DNA from: Tieghemostelium lacteum
Taxonomy: Eukaryota > Evosea > Eumycetozoa > Dictyosteliales > Raperosteliaceae
Assembly: GCA_001606155.1 (NCBI GenBank)
Contig: LODT01000051.1
Span: forward strand, 496,001-560,000
Length of the DNA stretch: 64,000 bases
Direction of reading: 5' to 3'
Shown here: positions 10,472 to 22,300 of the stretch, one piece after another
Numbering within the stretch: the first letter of the stretch is position 1
How the letters are laid out: each line of letters begins with the position of its first letter
Translations under genes and position numbers: made by a program
The notes under the pieces: generated by a model
Told to the model about the DNA's origin: nothing
Database searches by the model: none
What the model saw: the letters and a program-made list of their open reading frames with translations, nothing else

Positions 10472-11142
10472 ATGTTTAAAACACAATTAAAGAATTAAAT
10501 AATATGAAGAAAATAGGGGGATTTACACAACTGTACAGGTTAGAGTGTTGTGAATCTGCTGGAACTGGTTGGTTGTACTTTATCGATAATTTTCAAACCC
10601 GGCTGTAGTAATATCTTAAGAGGTAAATTTAGTCTACACTATTGATTTAATGAAACTAGATCCATGGGCAAAAAAAGAAAATTGGAATGAACCTTTCTTT
10701 TTCAATATCCTGAGATTTTGAATCAAGTTAATTTAGAATCAAAGTATCCTGTCAGCATAGATGGTTTAAAGCAGCATTCAATTAAACCACTTTCAAATTA
10801 TGAATATGCATCTGTAGCTATTGAAAAAGTAGAATTGTAGAACAAGGTTTAGTCTCGGGTCACAAAGAACATTTTATTTCAAAAATTGTTGAAATGAATG
10901 ATGCAATTACTAGAACTTAGACTAATAATAGATTCTGACTATAATATTGGTTTTCTTACTCTGGATGATGCTGCTGGTGGGTTAGCCAAAAAGGTGGTAT
11001 CCAAAATCATTTTAAATGTTATTGAAAAAAAAAGACACCTTTTTTGTATTTTCATATTTATAATGAAGCATCTAACAAATTATTAAATTAGCTTGGTTTT
11101 AAAAATATATATTGGATTGATCTTAATTATCCTGAAAAATAA
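10472..11142 (+). pseudogene. Decayed tandem copy of the GLYAT-like acyltransferase gene
   Basis: This stretch matches the intact gene at 11261-12151 in order, from its N-terminus (GGFTQLYRLECCE against GGFRQLYRLICSE) through SKIVEMNDA and KVVSKIILNVIE to the last codons (LGFKN). It is about 220 bases shorter: roughly 60 codons between the SKIVEMN block and the acetyl-CoA loop are missing. The reading frame is broken by several stops and shifts along its length. A 62-codon open piece at 10898-11086 is part of this relic and not a gene. It is an old tandem duplicate of a host gene. Confidence 0.85.
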
Positions 11143-11260
11143 ATTATTGGAAGATGTAATTTGAGAAATATTGGAGGTTGGACTTAGATAAGATTTTTTT
11201 TTGATTTTTAAAATTTTTACCTTTGAATATTCCTCTTCGGACAAAGCAAAGAATACAACA

Positions 11261-12151
11261 ATGACACAATTACAACATGTAAAAGATTTTAATGTATTAA
11301 TTAATAATATGAAACAAAAAGGTGGATTTAGACAGTTGTATAGATTGATATGCAGCGAGATTTCTGCTACTGGTTGGATATACTTTGCAGATGACATACA
11401 ATCACCATCTGTTGTATTGTCTGTAGATGTTTTTAGAGGAAAATATACGGTGTATAATAATGATTTAGAGAGCTTGGAAAAGTGGGCTAAAAATCAGAAT
11501 TGGAACGACCCATTCTTATCAAATCACTATCCAGAAATACTGAAACTAAACGATTTGGATACAAGATTCCCAAATAGTATTAATGGTATTAAAATTTACG
11601 AACAATCATTGAAATACTATGGATATGCTTCTGTTGGAGTACCAGAATCTGAAATTATACTAAAACATGTTTCTGAAATTGGAGGTTTAAAATTAACATC
11701 CACTGATGTCTTTCATTCAAAGATTGTTGAAATGAATGAAGCACAATTTCAATTACTAAGACACAACTCCTCATCAGATCAAAATATACAACCATTGACT
11801 ATCGAAGACGCTGAAGTTGTCAATGATCATTGGAAATATAAAAACTCAATATCTTTGCAATACATGAGATGGGCATGTAACAATGGTATCTCTGTTGGCT
11901 ATAGATTGGATGGTAAATTAGTCAGTTGGATTATATTTTGTAATGACGGTTCTATTGGAAATCTATACACATTGGAAGAATACAGAGGTCGTGGTTTGGC
12001 TAAAAAAATTGTCTCAAAAATCATATTGAATGTTATTGATAGAAACATGACACCCTATTTATACATTCATGTTGATAACGAAGCTTCCAACAGTCTATTT
12101 GACTCATTGGGTTTTAAAAATGATATTTTAGTCAAATGGAGTGGAATCTAA
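11261..12151 (+). CDS. GLYAT-like GNAT N-acyltransferase
   Basis: A single 296-codon frame. I chose the ATG at 11261 because it aligns with the start of the decayed copy upstream; a longer frame begins only at a TTG. The C-terminal quarter is a GNAT/FR47-type domain with the strand IGNLYTLEEYRGRGLAKK, where RGRGLA is the acetyl-CoA pyrophosphate loop, followed by a helix and YIHVDNEASNSLFDSLGF, the usual final beta-strand and helix of the fold. The overall layout resembles glycine N-acyltransferase-like proteins, which join acyl-CoA to small amines or amino acids. The substrate is unknown. There is no targeting peptide. It converges on the Frizzled-like gene with 41 bases between the stops. 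Confidence 0.8.
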   Translation: MTQLQHVKDFNVLINNMKQKGGFRQLYRLICSEISATGWIYFADDIQSPSVVLSVDVFRGKYTVYNNDLESLEKWAKNQNWNDPFLSNHYPEILKLNDLDTRFPNSINGIKIYEQSLKYYGYASVGVPESEIILKHVSEIGGLKLTSTDVFHSKIVEMNEAQFQLLRHNSSSDQNIQPLTIEDAEVVNDHWKYKNSISLQYMRWACNNGISVGYRLDGKLVSWIIFCNDGSIGNLYTLEEYRGRGLAKKIVSKIILNVIDRNMTPYLYIHVDNEASNSLFDSLGFKNDILVKWSGI

Positions 12152-12192
12152 GATACTAATAAATAGCCTCTCTAAATTAATTAAAATATTTA

Positions 12193-14027
12193 TTAGAATG
12201 TTTCTGATGAGGATACCACATCCATTTCCACACTCTTTTGAGATGACTTTTTCTCAGAAGATCTACCTGAATTTTTGCTATTATTTGTGACACCATCCAC
12301 CGAGATATTAAGTTTACTCAATAAGGTTTGAGTAATTTTACTCTTTAAAATGATAGATCCTAACCATATTTCAGCAGACTTCTTAGTTAGGCCATAGAAT
12401 AAGAATAAAAATATACCAAAGAATCTAATTATGAAATAGAATGCAAAAATGACACCATATCCAGGACCTTGTGGTTTTCCACAAAGTGCTCTTGTTTCAT
12501 CTGTCAGGAATGGTTGTGAAATACATAAAACATAGGCAGCTGTAGAATCAAGATATTCTTGTTTTTTGGAATCCAGATAGAAATGAGCACAAAATATATA
12601 AAAGTAAGAACCAAAAACCAATAGAACAAATATAATGGGTTTCAATTGTAGCTTAATGAATCTCTTATCATTATGAACTGTACTGACTATGATATAGATT
12701 TCTTTCATTACCCAAAGTATGCAAAACACACCAACACTGATAAATATAAGGAATGGGATATAAAAGTAACCATTTTGTTCATCTACAATCCAACATCCAA
12801 GTACACCATTAGCAGCTCTTATATTCTTTCTTGCCAACGGTGCAATAATTATCACTATTCCAATAGTTAAATTTACCATTAGGAAATATCTAATTTGTAA
12901 AAAAGAAGGTTTCCATCTTTTTATCTTACATAATAAATGTATGGAAATACTTGTCCACCAGAGAACACAACTTGAAACGCCAAAATGGAAAAGAGTACCT
13001 GTAACTGCACAATTCATATCAGATTGAACAGCTAGTTTACCGGGTTTAGGACAAAGTAACTCTCGATATCCATATCCAGCTGTAATCAAATCCATAAAAT
13101 TCATTAACCAAACACTAAATGCAAATAATGTAACACACACTGTATGCATATTATGCTTTCTGTTCAATATTCCATAGGTGATTGCTGTAAATAATGTACC
13201 AATAAATGAAAATGATGAAACCACAGTAGACATTTTATATAACTGGTCCCATTGCTTCTCTGTAAAGAAATTAATCGGACATGTCAAAACACAACTGGAA
13301 TCAGCAACATAATTATATCCTTCTGATGCATAAAATTCTGGATCTGTTTTGTTTTTTACTAATAATGGCTGAGGACATAATTGTTCTGTATAGTTTTTAT
13401 TATTAGATGAATTTTTGAAATTTATTTTCTTGGAAAATAATACTTACGGTTATAGGAACTACCTGGTATTTCACTGGGTTTTGAGCATTTAACTTCATAT
13501 TGAGCAGGTCCGCCAATTTGTGTTAGATTATAATAAGTTGAACCCACAGGGAATAAAGTAGAATTATTACAATCAATTTTACCAACAAAAAGAGGACATA
13601 TTGCCATCATCATTTCACATTCCGATTTGCATATTAGTGATGGTAATGAAACTGTAATACCATAAGTTGCATTTATACAATTTGGTAAATTTAATTGACA
13701 TATTCCAACTCTAATTGGCTCTATGTTGCAATTGTCATTGGTTGAAACTTGAAATAATAGTGATCTGATAACTTCTTGTGCTAAAAATTGTGAAGTATTG
13801 CTAGTTGTATAAATAGAATCTAATTCCGAATAGAAAATTAGGTTATCTGGAAAAAAACAAATAAAAATTATTATTTTTTATTTACTTTGATTAATTAAAC
13901 GATTATTACAAAGTAATGTTTCTTGTGGATCACCTATATAGGGTTTACATATTCCTTTTTGTGATTCCACACTAAATATCTGATAGAAAAATATACAAAG
14001 AAATATAGAAATCACTGATATGGACAT
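12193..14027 (-). CDS. Frizzled/Smoothened-like seven-helix receptor
   Basis: Three exons (14027-13886, 13846-13448, 13385-12193) join in frame to 577 residues. A signal peptide (MSISVISIFLCIFFYQIFS) leads into a cysteine-rich ectodomain of about 220 residues (for instance CNIEPIRVGICQLNLPNC and CKSECEMMMAICPL), which looks like a divergent Frizzled CRD. Seven hydrophobic segments follow, among them VVSSFSFIGTLFTAITYGIL, LFAFSVWLMNFMDLI, VLWWTSISIHLLCKI, PLARKNIRAANGV with its neighbour, and IFAFYFIIRFFGIFLFLFYG. The tail is Ser/Lys-rich. Dictyostelids have many such fsl-type receptors, with mostly unknown ligands. The gene lies upstream of no obvious partner. The family call is firm; individual splice sites are predictions. 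Confidence 0.87.
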
Positions 14028-14498
14028 TTGTTAATACTCTAAATATTATAATTACTATAATACCAAATTTTAAAAATAAATATAGGAGAAATTTTGATTA
14101 TTATAAATTTTATTTAAAAATAGATGGAAGGGAAGAATAGAATAAAATCAATCACATTAAAATTCCGTTGATTGTTGATATTTTGAAAGTTTAAAATAAG
14201 GTAAAATATAAATTTCAATAAAAAAAGGAGAAAATTTCAAAGATATTGAATACCATCTCCCCACAACGAATATATAATATCTTAAAACAAAAGTCTAATT
14301 ATTGTTTTTTTAAATTTTGAGAGATATTTTTTTATGATTGGATAAATTTAATTCCACAATACATTCTACAAAAAAAACCCACTATTCGTTGAACAAAGTG
14401 GTGAAGGTACCCAAGTATTTCCCGAGATATTTTCATTATATTTTTTTTGTTCAAGTTTTATTTTTAAATATAATAATTGAAATTTCACATAAATAAAT
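14028..14498. other. Spacer between receptor start and aromatic-repeat gene end
   Basis: This 471-base spacer holds the receptor promoter and the 3' flank of the repeat-protein gene. The patch 14375-14430 is less AT-rich than the rest. An overlapping open frame on the minus strand that runs through it (14366-14764) has no independent support. I see no RNA gene. Confidence 0.45.
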
Positions 14499-17400
14499 TT
14501 AACATTCGATACATAATACTCTTGTATCAAGATTTGAATTGGATCTTCTGTAGCAACCACAACAACCACCCAAAAGGAGTACTTGAGATTGTGAGTTTTT
14601 GTTTTTGTAGGAAAAGAATGGGTTGACTTCCAACAAGAAATAGGATTTTGCAGATTTGACACGAATGAGTCTGTAAAAGAATCTAAAATCTGGGTGACCT
14701 TGGTTGGAGGCAAAGTAAATGGCACCAAAGAGTGTCCAGAATCTTTCTTTTTCAGATCTGACATTGTTGGAGTATCTAAATAGTGGCATTAAGTGAGTTA
14801 CTTGCATTTCACCATCGTTAAGGTAGAGGAACAGACCAATTGGAATCTTGATGGTTCTGTGGCTTGAAATGTATTGGTTACCACCCAAATGATAGTTCTT
14901 GGGGAACAACCACAATAAACCAAATTGTACGTAACCTTCAACTTGACTATACCAGAGTACTAGTAGAATATAGAATCTAGACATTTCACGTAGTCTATAA
15001 TAAGATATGAAGGATACTTTTGGATGAATGAACCACATTATTGAGAATATAACTTCCTCCACTGCAGCAACAGATTTGTAATAGAATGCCAAGAACATGA
15101 AGCATTTGGTTCCCTTGTCTTTGGATGATAATCTGAAAACTGCAATTCTTGGAACAACCAAAAACATTAGTGAGAATCTGAATTGATCTGCGAATCTTTG
15201 TACCCAAATTAAAAACATTATATAGAATCTATATTCGTCTGGGCTGTAAAGTAGACCAATGAAACCAAATCTTCTGACTATATATATCAAAGAAATATCA
15301 GTTACCTGATCTTTGATAGAATACTTCTTCCAGAACACAGGGAACACTGATGTAACATGACTCTCAAGTGATCTATAATATCTAATGATAGAAATGGCTG
15401 GATGTCCAATCCAAAGTATACTGAGGTTCCATAATGTACCTGGATCACTGATTGCATAGAAAATTGGGAACAATCTTACAATGATAGCATTTTCAGTCTT
15501 CAAATGGTAATACAAAGAAACTACTGGATGAATGAACCAGAAAATACCCAAGCAAGATCCATCAGAGTTCTTGCTATAATTATAAAGTAAAAATACATAA
15601 CTGGCAAATGAATAGTTTTCTTTACGCATACTAAAGAGTCCAAATCCTGGATAGAGATAAAACAGTGAGAGAATTTGTTTACCTTTAACAGATCTGTTTC
15701 CTTCAACTGATGGTTCGTTGGTTGAAGTACTAGATGATGATGGTTTCAAATAGTAAAACAATGGGAATATTCTAGTAATGGTATGGAAAATTGTAGTTTC
15801 ACGGAGGAACATAGATACAACAGGGTGGAAGAACCATATAATGGATAATAGAGATGACATTGAATTAACTCTACGGTAGTAGACAAGGAACATGTGTGAA
15901 TAAGACTCACCTGCTACAGATGTAGTATGGAAGAATGCAATGAAAGGTTTAACCAACCATATAATTGACAGATGCCAGTATCCATCTGATGTAGATTTCC
16001 AGTGGAAGAATGGGAATAGGTATACTTTATATCTTTCACTACGTTGTGCAGAGTCGATATTAACCTGTTTAGAAGAACTGTGAGTGACAAACAGTGCCAG
16101 TTTTCTCCATGCAAGCCAAAATATTGCAACACGAGTACGCTCTTGAAGTTCAGTTCTCTTCTTATCCAAAGCCAGCAATAAAACAATACGTAGATGATAC
16201 TCTTGAGTCTTCTTGTTAAACCATTGTACCCAGAGTGGAATGATACCTGATGTTTTAATATTGTCATCATTGTGTTGGAAGTACAATAGAACATTGAGTG
16301 AATAGTTTTCAGAGAAATCTCTCCAGGTGTGTCTGTACAGGATCAATAGGAACCAACGTAGATGGTCAAGTCCTTTAATCTTGTGTGCAAAGAATGGGAA
16401 TAGATAAGTTTGTTCGACTTGAGATTTCTCACGATGGTAGTGAACATAGTAAGGAGGTAAGAATGCAGGTGAAGCAAATCTAAAGTTGTACTCTGGTGAA
16501 TTTCTCTTGAAATAGAATGGGAATACCAATAAATTGGTCTGTGGACTTGTGTCCTTATTGGTGATAAACTTCCAATAGAATGGCATAAACAGGAGAATCT
16601 CATGATATTCATTAACCGATTTCCAAAATATGGGAAGGAACCGAATGCTATGAGAGGTATTGGACTTCTCGTAATGGAAGATCGGGAAGAATACATCAAA
16701 TACCACAGAGTTTTCATCATCACGTCTTTTATAGCCAAATAGTGGGAAGAGGAAATAATAGTTTTTACTACTGGATCCTTTGGAGGAGTTACCAAACACT
16801 GGGAAATAATAGACAAAGTATTCACCTTTAGATGCATCTTGTGTCTGGAAATAGAATGGGAAGAGTGTGGTGAATTTGAATATAGATTTTCTATAATGAA
16901 CAAACATTGGGAATAACAATACCATGATATGCGATTCACCTTTGACAATATCAACAAACAGTGGTAATATCAGAGTAAACGATGATGTACCTCTCTTAAT
17001 TCTATAGAATATTGGTGAGAGTACAGTTAGATTTTCATCATGTCTCTTTTGATAGAATATTGGTATTAACCATCTCTTGGTCATGTGAGTTGTCAATTTC
17101 TGGTAGTAGATAAGTGAGACAAAGTAAGAATCTCTCATTACAGTTGACCATCTACAGAAGAAAAGTGGGATAATTGTAAATATTTTATCTTCACCTTTGA
17201 CAGCATAGAAAATCAGTGGTAATAAAGCACGAATCTTCAGTGCATATTTGGAATTTGGTAATCTGTCTTCTGGTTTTTGAATATCTGTATTGGCACCTGA
17301 TGGATCAATATCACCATTCAAAGTATTCATCTCATATTCAACCCCATTAGGTGACGAAATTTCAATTTGGTTTCTGGTGTGGTTGGTAGATAGTTTATAT

Positions 17401-18730
17401 CTATCCATTTCAGTGTACCAGTAATATAATGTAACAAAACCAGTGCTGACACCATCCATTTTAGAGTAGTAGAATAGTGGTAAGATACAGAATCTTCTGG
17501 CTTTCAATTCAATGTCCCTGTAGTAGTGAATAATAGGGAATAATAGGTTGAACAGAGTGTACTGTCCACCATTCTTGTTCTTGTAGATAACAGCAGGGTA
17601 CAATAGATAGATATTGTATCCACGTGATTTCTGACTGATTTTGTACCCAAACAGAGGCCACAAATGGAACAAGAAATTTTCACCCTTTTTAATACGAATC
17701 CAAAGCATTGGGAATAGGATAATCCATTTCTTGGACATGGTTTTTAGATAGTTGAATAGTAACAATACATTTACATAGGTATTGGCAGCATCTGAATAGA
17801 CAACATAAAGTAATGCAATAAGATGTATTTTGGAGTATACTGATTTCTTGTAATAATACAATAACATTGCATTCACTGTCAAATTGCTTCCAGATTTCAA
17901 ATAGAAAAACAATGGAACCAACATAAACTTGTGATGTGATGGTCCTTTGAAATGGTATATAAACGGTAGAAGGAACCAATAGAATCTACTTCCTGATCTC
18001 TCTACAAAGAAATGTAATATCACCATGATATTCACTGCAAAAAAGTCATCAGCTACACGTATAAAGAAGAAAGGTAGCAGGAAAACAGTTGTACAATCAC
18101 TTCGAGCTTTGATATTAAATATCAATAATAAGTTAAATGACCATCCTTTACTACCCTCCAATTTCAGTGCACCAAATGGAATAAAATAAATTGATAATGT
18201 ATCTTTAGTGTCATTTCCAAACATCCAAAATATTGGAGGAATGGTGAATATTGCTTTTCCATTCTTGCAACGGTACCATACAAAAGGCGCAATAACAAAC
18301 CATATATCATCACTGTCTTTGTACCTATAATGTATGATACCAAGTAACGCCACCTGCGTCTTATTAGGCGTCACAATCAACCAAAACAATGGTCTTATTC
18401 CAAAATGAAAACCACCTGTGTCATCATCATATTCAAAATGAATTATTGGCCATAATATATCAAAAAATACTTTACTTCCTTTATATGTCCATCTAAAAAA
18501 TATATACAATATTGCAAATGTTGTATTTGTTGATGTTGATAAACTTTAAATTTTAAGACCTTTAATTAGATCTTGATCATCTTTTAAATCTATAAAAAAA
18601 AAATATCTGTGGTATTTGTGACTACTTACTATGTAATAAGTGGCCAAAGAAAGTGAACTCTAGTTTTACTTGAACCTTCTTTTCTATAGAAAATAGGCCA
18701 CAAGGGTATATAAGATGTATCACACCTCAT
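14499..18730 (-). CDS. Giant Pro-aromatic repeat protein, probably membrane-associated
   Basis: Exon 1 (18730-18630) and exon 2 (18543-14499) join in frame to 1,381 residues. The donor GTAAGT is clear; the acceptor at 18544 is my choice because it restores the repeat pattern. Almost the whole protein is one repeat: a hydrophobic aromatic strand with a central proline (LWPIFY, LLPFFF, LFPLFG, FLPIFW, LFPIFY and about 40 more), a polar or charged turn of 5-12 residues, and a second strand. The spacing is roughly 20-33 residues. Several units use a variant of the type FIHPVVS or IGHPAIS. One acidic linker lies near residues 380-420. There is no signal peptide or enzyme motif. The pattern suggests stacked beta-hairpins, either a membrane-embedded sheet or a long beta-solenoid. 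I do not know a function. Confidence 0.8.
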
Positions 18731-19357
18731 TTACTCCCTATAATAAATATTTAAATATTAATGGAATGTTTGATTTCTTTTGGTTATTTATATAAAAAAA
18801 AAATTCAAAAGTCTGACCGTTGAAATCGATTTTTTTTTGAAACGAATCAAAAATATCTTTGATTTAATTATTTTATAAAGACAATTAGTCAGGTTGTTAT
18901 CGATTTATAATTGAAGTAATTGGTTTTTTTTTTTTTGTTTAGTGAACTTTTAAATTGTTTGTTTTTTAATCTAAGCTGGTAATGTAGTTTTGGTGTGTGG
19001 GTGGTGTAGGTGTGGGGTGAAGTTTTTTAATCACATTAAAACACAATTAAGATCTCTAATAAAGATCTTTAATAATTTAAACATACCAATTTATAATTAT
19101 TTGATCAAAGATGATTCTATGTTAAAAAAAAAAAAAAAAAACCCCATCAAATCCTAAGTCTAAAAAGCATCAATCTTTTGATTAATTTTGTGTAAATTTA
19201 AATTATTTGTGTAATTTTTTCAAGGTGATCACAGAAAAATGTTTAAAAAAAATATTTTTGGACTAAAAGTGTCTTTTTATAGATTGAAGGTAGAGTGAAT
19301 GAAGATGATGTTATTTTTAAGAGTATAAATATATAATGAGTTTTATTATTAAATAAT
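18731..19357. other. Promoter region of the aromatic-repeat gene
   Basis: This 627-base spacer contains the promoter of the repeat gene on its left side and the formin 3' flank on its right. It has A/T tracts (for example 19124-19140) and one GT-rich patch at 18991-19020. No gene or RNA is seen. Confidence 0.5.
18991..19020 (-). promoter_or_regulatory. Candidate G-box cluster
   Basis: Thirty bases contain four GGTG/GTGTG-type units (TGGTGTGTGGGTGGTGTAGG and then TGTGGGGTGA), about 260 bases upstream of the repeat-protein start. The composition is the opposite of the surrounding spacer. It resembles G-box binding factor sites of Dictyostelium cAMP-induced genes; binding is not shown. Confidence 0.35.
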
Positions 19358-22300
19358 TTATTGGTGTGTTGCATTTAGTTTAGTTGGAGAGAAATTTGAG
19401 TGTGATAATTTAGTTTCCAAAACATTATTTGGTTTGTTGGTTACTCTATTTCTTCTTCTCTTGAAGGCATCACCATCTCTGACGGCAGACAATAGATCAT
19501 TTACAATATCCTCTTCTAGATTCTGATCAGCACCATTGGCAGAGGAAACTGGTTTCTTTTTGTCTTGACGAGCCAGTTTTTGGGCTAATCTCTTTTGTTC
19601 TTTTTCCTCTTCTTCTTTGAGCTTTCGTAAATGTTCAATGGCAGCTTCAAAAAGTTCAATAAATCTTCCAAATATATCAAAGAATTCCTCTGGAGGGATC
19701 TTTTGGGCCTCTTCTGCAAAGTGTAAACAGAGTTTCTTGAAGTTCTCTTCAGTGGATTGGTGGAGTTTTTTGACTTTTTCAACTTCAGTCTGTGCCAAGA
19801 CCAAGAATGGAATGATGGTTTCGTGGAATGGTTCATTGATCTTTTGGAAGTTCTCTACAATGGCTTTGCATGCATTCAAATCTCTATTGATTCCAGCCAA
19901 GTCTGCGGTGATACCTGACCAAACAGATTTCTTTGCTGTTGATAGTGAAGGTAGTTCATCTGAGAATGTCAGTAATTGAGGTTCCTTTTGTTGACAGTAT
20001 TTGACGAGTGTATGTATGAGATTAGATTGCAAATCACTGGATTTAGTATCAGCCAATTTAATAAGACAGTCAATCTTGAAACCGCTTTGATCTCCTCTTG
20101 GAGTTCCAAAGTTTATAAAGTTACCCAGCACTAACACAACCTCAATAAGACGGAGTAGTTTCTTGGATTTAAATATTTCATCACATGCCAAATTGATGGC
20201 AGCAATGTCTGGTTTGATCTCTTGTACACGTGATTGGTATTCAGACTTAAACATGAACAATTGAATCTTCTCATTGGCATAGGGATAGGCACCGACATCT
20301 ATAGCATACTGATCAGCCATTGAGAGTTTAGAACGTTCTTCAGAGGCCAAGAATTCCTTGAGTGCTTGCATATCGTCTTTGGATGGCAATAGTTTGGATA
20401 TCTGTCTGACCTGGTCTCTATTCATTGCATTCTCGTCCATATTTTGAATTCTCTGTAGAATTTCGTTGGTTGGAACACCTTTGAATTGCGATAAGAAAAT
20501 ACTGATATTCTGTGCAAGTTTACCGTCGATAACCTGTGCAGGGCCTTTAGGTTTAACTTCTTTCTTCTCACGTACAATCACCTTAGCAGCAAACTCAGTT
20601 TCAATAGTTTCCCATGGAAGGTTGATATCATTCATATCGGATAGCGTGTTATAAAGAGACTCGTTGACCTTGACTGGTGGCAACTTGGTCCACTGGAGGG
20701 CCTTGAGTGGGTGCTTTGGTTTGGGTACTTTTGGTGGAGGACGACATTTAATAACCTGAGGTCCCTTCTTGCCAAAGGGTGGGGGAGGAGGGGGTGGGGG
20801 TCCGCCTCCCATCATGGGTGGGGGAGGAGGGGGGAGGAGGGCCTCCTTCGATAGGTATAATTTCTTCAACCATCTTATTGACAACCTCTTGAAGTTTAGG
20901 TTGGTCCTCTTGAACTGGGTTAGGAGGAACAATGACAACTGGTATATCAGTAGCAGATACATTCTCCAGAGTTGGTGGATCTATAGATTTGAGTATATCT
21001 TCAATTTTCTTTACAACAGAAGGATCAACATTCTGTCCACCATTTTTAATCTGTTTAAGTAACTCGGTAAGACTCTTTATAGTTAGCTCCTGATCTTGAA
21101 TTTTCATAGCCTTGTCAATATTTTGTTTTTCTAATTCACCTAGCTTTCTATTGAGTGTAACTTCAGCAGCTGCGTTATCTACATTCTGAAGTAGACCACG
21201 GAAATCAAAAGAATCTCTCTCACCAAACCCAGACTTATGCAATGAAATTTGTTTAATCAGAGAATCGCACAATAACCAATATTTAGTGCCATCAGGGTCA
21301 GTAGTCTTTATAACCAGTAGATTTTGAAGAATGGATAGCAAACTCTTGGATAGACCGCTCTTGGCAGCAGTTGTTTTGATAGCCTTATAGACAGCATCTA
21401 GATCCTCTATATCGATACCCAACTGTCTCTTGAGATCGTCTAGTTTTTGCTCCATCTCTTGATTATCCTCTTCCATCATCTCTTCAAAAATCTCAATCTG
21501 AGTGATTAAATGTTCGTCAGGAGACAAAGTCTTCTTCAGATCTTGTAGATATTCATATAGACCCAATCTTAGGAACTCTGCACGAATACTGATACGCACT
21601 GTTGTCTCTTCCATTTCAAATATCAACACATTTATAAAACATAGTGCTTTGGTTTTCATCTCTAGTGATTCATTCTCTTTAATGAATCTCAACAATACTG
21701 AGAATCTCTTCTTTTCCTTACTCTTTGTCAACGCCTTCAGTACCAGTGTGCTTCCACCTGGTGAATATTTATCCATTAAAAGTACAGTTAAAAGCTCCAA
21801 AGCAACTGCTCTGGCTTTTAATTCATATTGTTTGGATTTTAATACCATTACTAATCTCTTTGGTGCCAATGTTAGATTTGAAACATAACTTAAACCAACC
21901 TATATACATATAAAACAATAAATTTGCAAAATTATAATATTAGTATCTATCGAGTTGTGTGAATGTGGGGGTATTTTTGAAAAATGTTCTAAACATCTAT
22001 CAATTATAAAGATACTTACAGGGTTAGCCATAATCTTAGCAATTGCAATGATACATTCAATACGAAATTCCTTTTTTTTAATTAACAAGATATCAAAGAG
22101 TAACTCTACACCTTGATTCTGAATAAAATTGTTAAACCAATGAATTGATTTTGTTCTGATATTTACAAGAAGTGATTGAAATAGGTGTTTTGAGGGTTCT
22201 GATTTGAGTGATTTAATAAAATACTGTGGAGAACTGGTATCATTCTGTAGAAACTCTTCCTTTTTCAAACGTAGTTTTTGTTCCAACAGAATCCATTTCT

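Noticed and set aside
14366-14764. 132-codon frame at the end of the aromatic-repeat gene, minus strand
   Set aside because: It overlaps the repeat gene in another frame and lacks its own promoter or domain.
16343-16957. 204-codon frame inside the aromatic-repeat gene
   Set aside because: It is one of several shifted readings that stay open because of the repeat's regular codon pattern.
19617-19979. 120-codon plus-strand frame within the formin
   Set aside because: It is the antisense of the conserved FH2 domain.
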